Assembly (NCBI RefSeq): GCF_036324505.1
Contig: NC_086361.1
Span: 5,281,196 to 5,345,195, forward strand
Length of the DNA stretch: 64,000 bases
Reading direction: 5' to 3'
Origin: Eleginops maclovinus
Lineage: Eukaryota; Chordata; Actinopteri; Perciformes; Eleginopidae
Position 1 is the stretch's first letter; every line of letters begins with the position of its first letter. This document shows positions 12,031-64,000 of the stretch, piece by piece. The position numbers and the translations under genes were made by a program. A model generated the notes under the pieces. It ran no database searches. It worked only from the letters and a program-made list of their open reading frames with translations, and was not told where the DNA came from.

Positions 12031-15000
12031 TCCCTTTCTTACACTTTATTGTTGTTTGTTTGCTTATTTGAATTGAATATTTCTATGTGTTTCTTGTTGT
12101 TCTGAGTTTGTTTGTTGTTGGGTTGTTTTACTGTACTCTTTTTAAATCGTGAAGAGCAACATACATCTGCAAGTGAGAATAATGTTGTTTTACAGCCTGT
12201 CAGTTGTTTTAAGATGTGGCCACCTTTCACTTTGCTGTTACATTCAGTGCCTTTGGAGAGATGAGCGCGGGCCGCAGCCATGACATCCATTACTTTCCCT
12301 CCGTCTGCTGATCCATCGGGGAGGATCTTTATTCATTAGCAAAGAATGTGCAATCAACTCCAACATGAATTACCTTTCTGATTGTCCTACTGGAGGAAAT
12401 TGTGGGTTTGTTTACTTTAATTGTTTAATCATTTAAAAAGGTGCCAATTATACCTGCCGGGCAGTTTCATCACGAGGAGCGCGCTCTCATCACAAAGCAA
12501 TTGTTTTTTCAAGAACACTCTCTCTCAGTTCTCCTACAGCTGAGATGGTATGATTACATATTGGTACTTGATAAAAAAAAAACATCATGACTGAACTAAA
12601 ATATTATCCACAATAAATTGAAGATACATGGTTACTTTAACAAGAATAATCCATATCAACATAATCCGTGTATTTACTTTACCCTCTGTAATATGATTCG
12701 AAGTGGCCATAGATAATATTGTTGCTTTATTTCACAATGAAGTCAAAGTTGATTATACAATGTAGTGACACCATCAGTGTTAGGATTGGTTACCTACTGT
12801 ATAAGCCTTGCTTCACAATGCACTTATTAAACCCTTTTTCTTATTAATACTGAATGTTTTTACTAAATTGTATGTAGATTCAAGTTTTGGTTGGTTCTTG
12901 CTTTGGATAGTAATGTTAGCCAGGCTTATAGCATTAGCCGGAATATTGGTTATTACAGATTCCGTTGCACAATCTACTGTTTGGAAACAAATTAAGAGAT
13001 TCCTTAAGCTCTCAGGAAATCAGAAATAAATCCGAGAGCAATAGTATTAAACATTAAGGGGGGGAAGTTTTGTTTCTGTTTTAAAACAAGCAACAAATAG
13101 GCATTATTCTCAATCAGACAAGCTCTAATTATGATTAACAATTGTATAACGAATGATAATCAACTTCATCAAAGCTACATTTCTATTGTATGAATGCCAT
13201 GTGACTCACTTTGGTCCCAGAGTCAGCTTAATTCATATCATCTGACTTATGATTCATGCATAATTCTATGTGTGCATGCAAAACATGGCATGCCTAAAAA
13301 TACAAAGACTGGTGGAGAAAAAGGAAAAAGTCCCAGAGTCGCTGCCGTCTCAGGGAACACGATTTCAATCACGATCCGGATCAAATTTCCCTGACCCTGA
13401 AGCCAAAGAAACTCACTCAGAGGGGCTGTTTAAATTGAGGGGGAAAAAAACAGAACGGCTGTCAATCTTAAGAAACACTTGTTTAATAAAGTCCTCAAAG
13501 AGCCCACTTTGTGACGGGATGTTGTGAACGCAGCGATGTGAAGGGTTAGGGAAACGGTTACTTCCAATACTCAATCCTCTGTGGTCCGACAGCTTGATAA
13601 AATACTTTTTTTCTTTGTGTCTGAGTGAAGACAGAGGCCATCCGCGGAGACATTAGTGGTTCTGACAGGCCGCCTTCAAGTAATATGGGGATGCTGCTAC
13701 AGCTAATGAAAACAAGCGGTGGAGTCTAACTCAATTGCACAGCAGTAATTAAATAAAAGCGGATTTTCCTGAGAAAAACATTAACGGAGAAAAGAAAAAA
13801 GGGTGATTACCCACAGTTTTTGGAGTGGTTTCGCTGAGGAAAACAAACCGCCTTGTAAACTGGCAGCACTCGGGGAACTGCGGACACAAATTGCACATAG
13901 TCTTCAGAAAATTGCCCGTCCTGATGAAGACTATTGAATGGTAAAGCTGAACTGCTTTCGACTGAGACACTGATGTTCCTTTGTTGGTTCAGTCACACAA
14001 CAACAGGCAATTTCAAGCCTGATCAATATAATTGTTAGAGCAGTTGTACTATAATTTCTGAAGATCCACACGTTTTAAAATGCTGGCTGCTTTCTGTTGA
14101 TTATTGCATGCAGCCTACCATGCAAATACACTGAAATGGATTTATTTCTCACAGGAGTCGAAGGTTTTGTTGTGTTGAAGCCTTTTTCAGGTATAATCCT
14201 GAGAAAACCCCATCCCTAGTATCTTGCCTGATTGTGTCCCTGTAACCTTTTTAAAGAAAATATAAAAAAAGGGAAGTGGACCATCTTTCACTGTTTACGT
14301 AAAGTCCATTAGTGTCTCTGTTGAATCTTTTAGTATTTTGACGATTTGGATGAGTTGGCTCAACAAGACAGAAGTGTTTGCAACCTGCAGCTCTTCCAGT
14401 GTTTGATGCTGAAGGAAATGCACTTAAGTTAAAAACGTGATTTTTTTTTCTGTTAACTGTTGCTGTTTTCTAAAGGCCACATGTATTGTAGTTTAATATC
14501 CCAGAAGAACAGTGCATCAGATGCATTTAAAAACATACTCCAAGCATCTATGATATGTGTAGAATTTCCATTTCAACCTGCAACTTCTAAAAAGCCATGA
14601 TTGCATTTTTGGCCTCTTGAGACTTTAAGGCTTCAGATGTGATCCGTCCAAGAGTGAGGCTAATGCAATAGGAGCCTGTGAGATGTGCAAAACATGTTTA
14701 TGGAAATTTATGGAAATCAATGTTGGCTTCTTTCGTTCCTCCACAGTAATGGCTGTACAACTGAGCCAAGGAGAGGGATTTCCTCAGTGTCCACCTCCCC
14801 ACGGACCATCTGACAAATTACTACGACCATCCATTGGTGCAACACTGCCAGCCTTCAGATAAAAACTATTAATACTAATGCACACATTTATATTTATGAA
14901 CTGGAATTCATGGCATTACAAATGTATGTAATAATGCAGAGAGCATTAAAAGTTATCACGTATATATCATTAATATTCAGGACAACATCCAGGATCATCA

Positions 15001-15321
15001 AATGTAATATATTTGACAATAGTGTAATAAAGCATTCAAGTGTATGTGATTATTTAACCATTTACATACATTTCCTTAATGATTATCCAGGAAACATTCA
15101 GCTCTAGTACACATTTATCATAATTTGACAAGGCTCCTTTCTCCTTGATCTTATAGACATTTCGCAGAACAGAAGACTAGTGGGAGTTGAAACATGAGTA
15201 GACCAACATTGAGAACAGAGTGTACACGTAAACACATGAGGAAGTTCAGAGAACACAAGTTTGGAATGATCACGCTCCGAGGGAGAGGTGAGATGAAGAT
15301 CTAAAATTAAGAATCCCAAAT
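12031..15321. other. intergenic / possible nudcd1 3' UTR
   Basis: No coding exon recognised. The part next to 15321 follows the nudcd1 stop on the minus strand and should include its 3' UTR. The clearest minus-strand AATAAA is at 14141-14146, about 1.2 kb past the stop, but I cannot show that it is used. Confidence 0.4.
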
Positions 15322-62913
<47,592 letters not shown>

Positions 62914-64000
62914 CTGCAGAACCGATACAAAGCAGAAGGTTAGAATGAGGCATCATAGGAACATATTTTATTTATTATTAATAAAGTGTTGTGCATAAGA
63001 AACTACTATAAATATACACTTCATCCTTTTAAATGAATGCTTTACGACTAACAACAACTCTGGTTCCCATACTTATCACTGTAGGCTTTACAAAGGGTGT
63101 ATCACTGTGGTTAACTGGCTGTTATTGAGTCCTTGTCAACTTCTATTGTATATTTTGTTTACAAACTTATTCTGGGTATAAGGCCTATATGTATTCTCCT
63201 GATGCAGGCCTCAAGTAAAAAAAGTCTTCTGGATTTGGAAAGCAAATTACATTCAATGACCTAGTGCCCTTTGAAACTGCAGAGCCATGTGAAATTGATC
63301 TGCTTTTTTTAGTTGTGCCTGAAGTTGATGGGAGAACATACCCGCACAACACTCTTTACTATTACTTTATTATCTGATTACATTTATGAATATGATTATT
63401 TCATTATAACTTTTCACTTTTAGTATTTTAACTAGTTAAGTTTTAGTGTCAATGCAGGAAGGGCAGTACAACTGGATGAGTAAAACTTGGCTTAAACTGA
63501 ATGTGTGGTGCGAGTTGTGTGTTTGAACCTCAATGTTTTTATACAGTGCTGCTGTTGTTAAACACACCCATTTACTTCAAAACATCAATCATTTTTTCTT
63601 GTTTTTATTCATTCTTTGTTTTCAGTGGAGGCATGACAGAAAAACAAAGCTTTCTTCAAGAATTCAAGGTAGCATGGGGTGAGTATTTGATATACAAATG
63701 ATTATTTTGGGGGGTTAAAGTGTTCCTTAAAATAAAGGATGTATAGAGTTTAAGAATAAAACATGAACTTGTGTTTGTGAGCTATGTACATTTTGTTCTC
63801 GTAAAAAATAGTTGTAGTTAATGAAAACTATGAATAGAATATGTATACTTATTTGAAAGATTATGTCATACTTCTAGACATTTTCTTAGGGAGACTGAAC
63901 CCAATAGCATAAAGTATAATTGGAGCCAAAAGAGCTAGAGCAGCTTTCAATATTATTAATAAATATTAAAAACGTATTTTCCAAAATGATTAACAACCTG
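62914..64000 (-). other. nudcd1 intron 1 (partial)
   Basis: Lies upstream of exon 2 on the minus strand. I searched for an exon encoding the family N-terminus and found none, so the first coding exon lies past the window end and this intron is longer than 1087 bp. Confidence 0.7.

Overview
The window is vertebrate nuclear DNA, most likely from a ray-finned (teleost) fish. Its exons are short, with canonical GT-AG introns, and are spread through long AT-rich introns. The introns hold mobile elements of kinds typical of fish genomes: Tc1-like transposons with TA target sites, hAT elements with 8-bp target duplications, L2/Rex-type LINEs, tRNA-derived SINEs and a long CA microsatellite. The exact species cannot be named from the sequence.

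Two host genes are present, arranged tail to tail. The first, on the plus strand at 489-2717, is a complete two-exon thyrotropin-releasing hormone receptor (trhr, 401 residues). The second, on the minus strand at 15322-62913, is nudcd1 (NudC domain-containing protein 1). Nine of its coding exons lie in the window and encode 547 residues. They appear to be exons 2-10; the exon carrying the start codon must lie beyond base 64000. All nine exons splice in frame with GT/AG ends. From memory, TRHR and NUDCD1 are also convergent neighbours in human, so this looks like conserved vertebrate synteny.

Between the genes (2718-15321) there is an L2-like LINE relic at about 4826-7040. A 43-bp piece of its coding region has expanded into a ten-copy minisatellite at 5318-5747. 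Three dispersed repeats follow. The nudcd1 introns then hold a 5'-truncated LINE with an open 690-codon reverse transcriptase frame (16931-19426), three full-length Tc1-like elements (22016-23617, 44912-46491, 49128-50722), two hAT MITEs with target duplications (42331-42785, 43248-43574), a TTAA-flanked MITE inside a foldback element (37320-38745), several SINEs, a 226-bp CA repeat and a hAT transposase remnant (59698-60689). The Tc1 copy at 49128-50722 still encodes a full-length transposase with its DDE triad.

The oddest stretch is 58130-59690. It looks like a heavily garbled second copy of 57289-58060, SINE insertion included, joined to a mangled Tc1 copy. It may be a decayed duplication or a low-quality assembly patch. 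I found no sign of a new multigene system; the most distinctive structures are the LINE-derived minisatellite and this garbled duplication.
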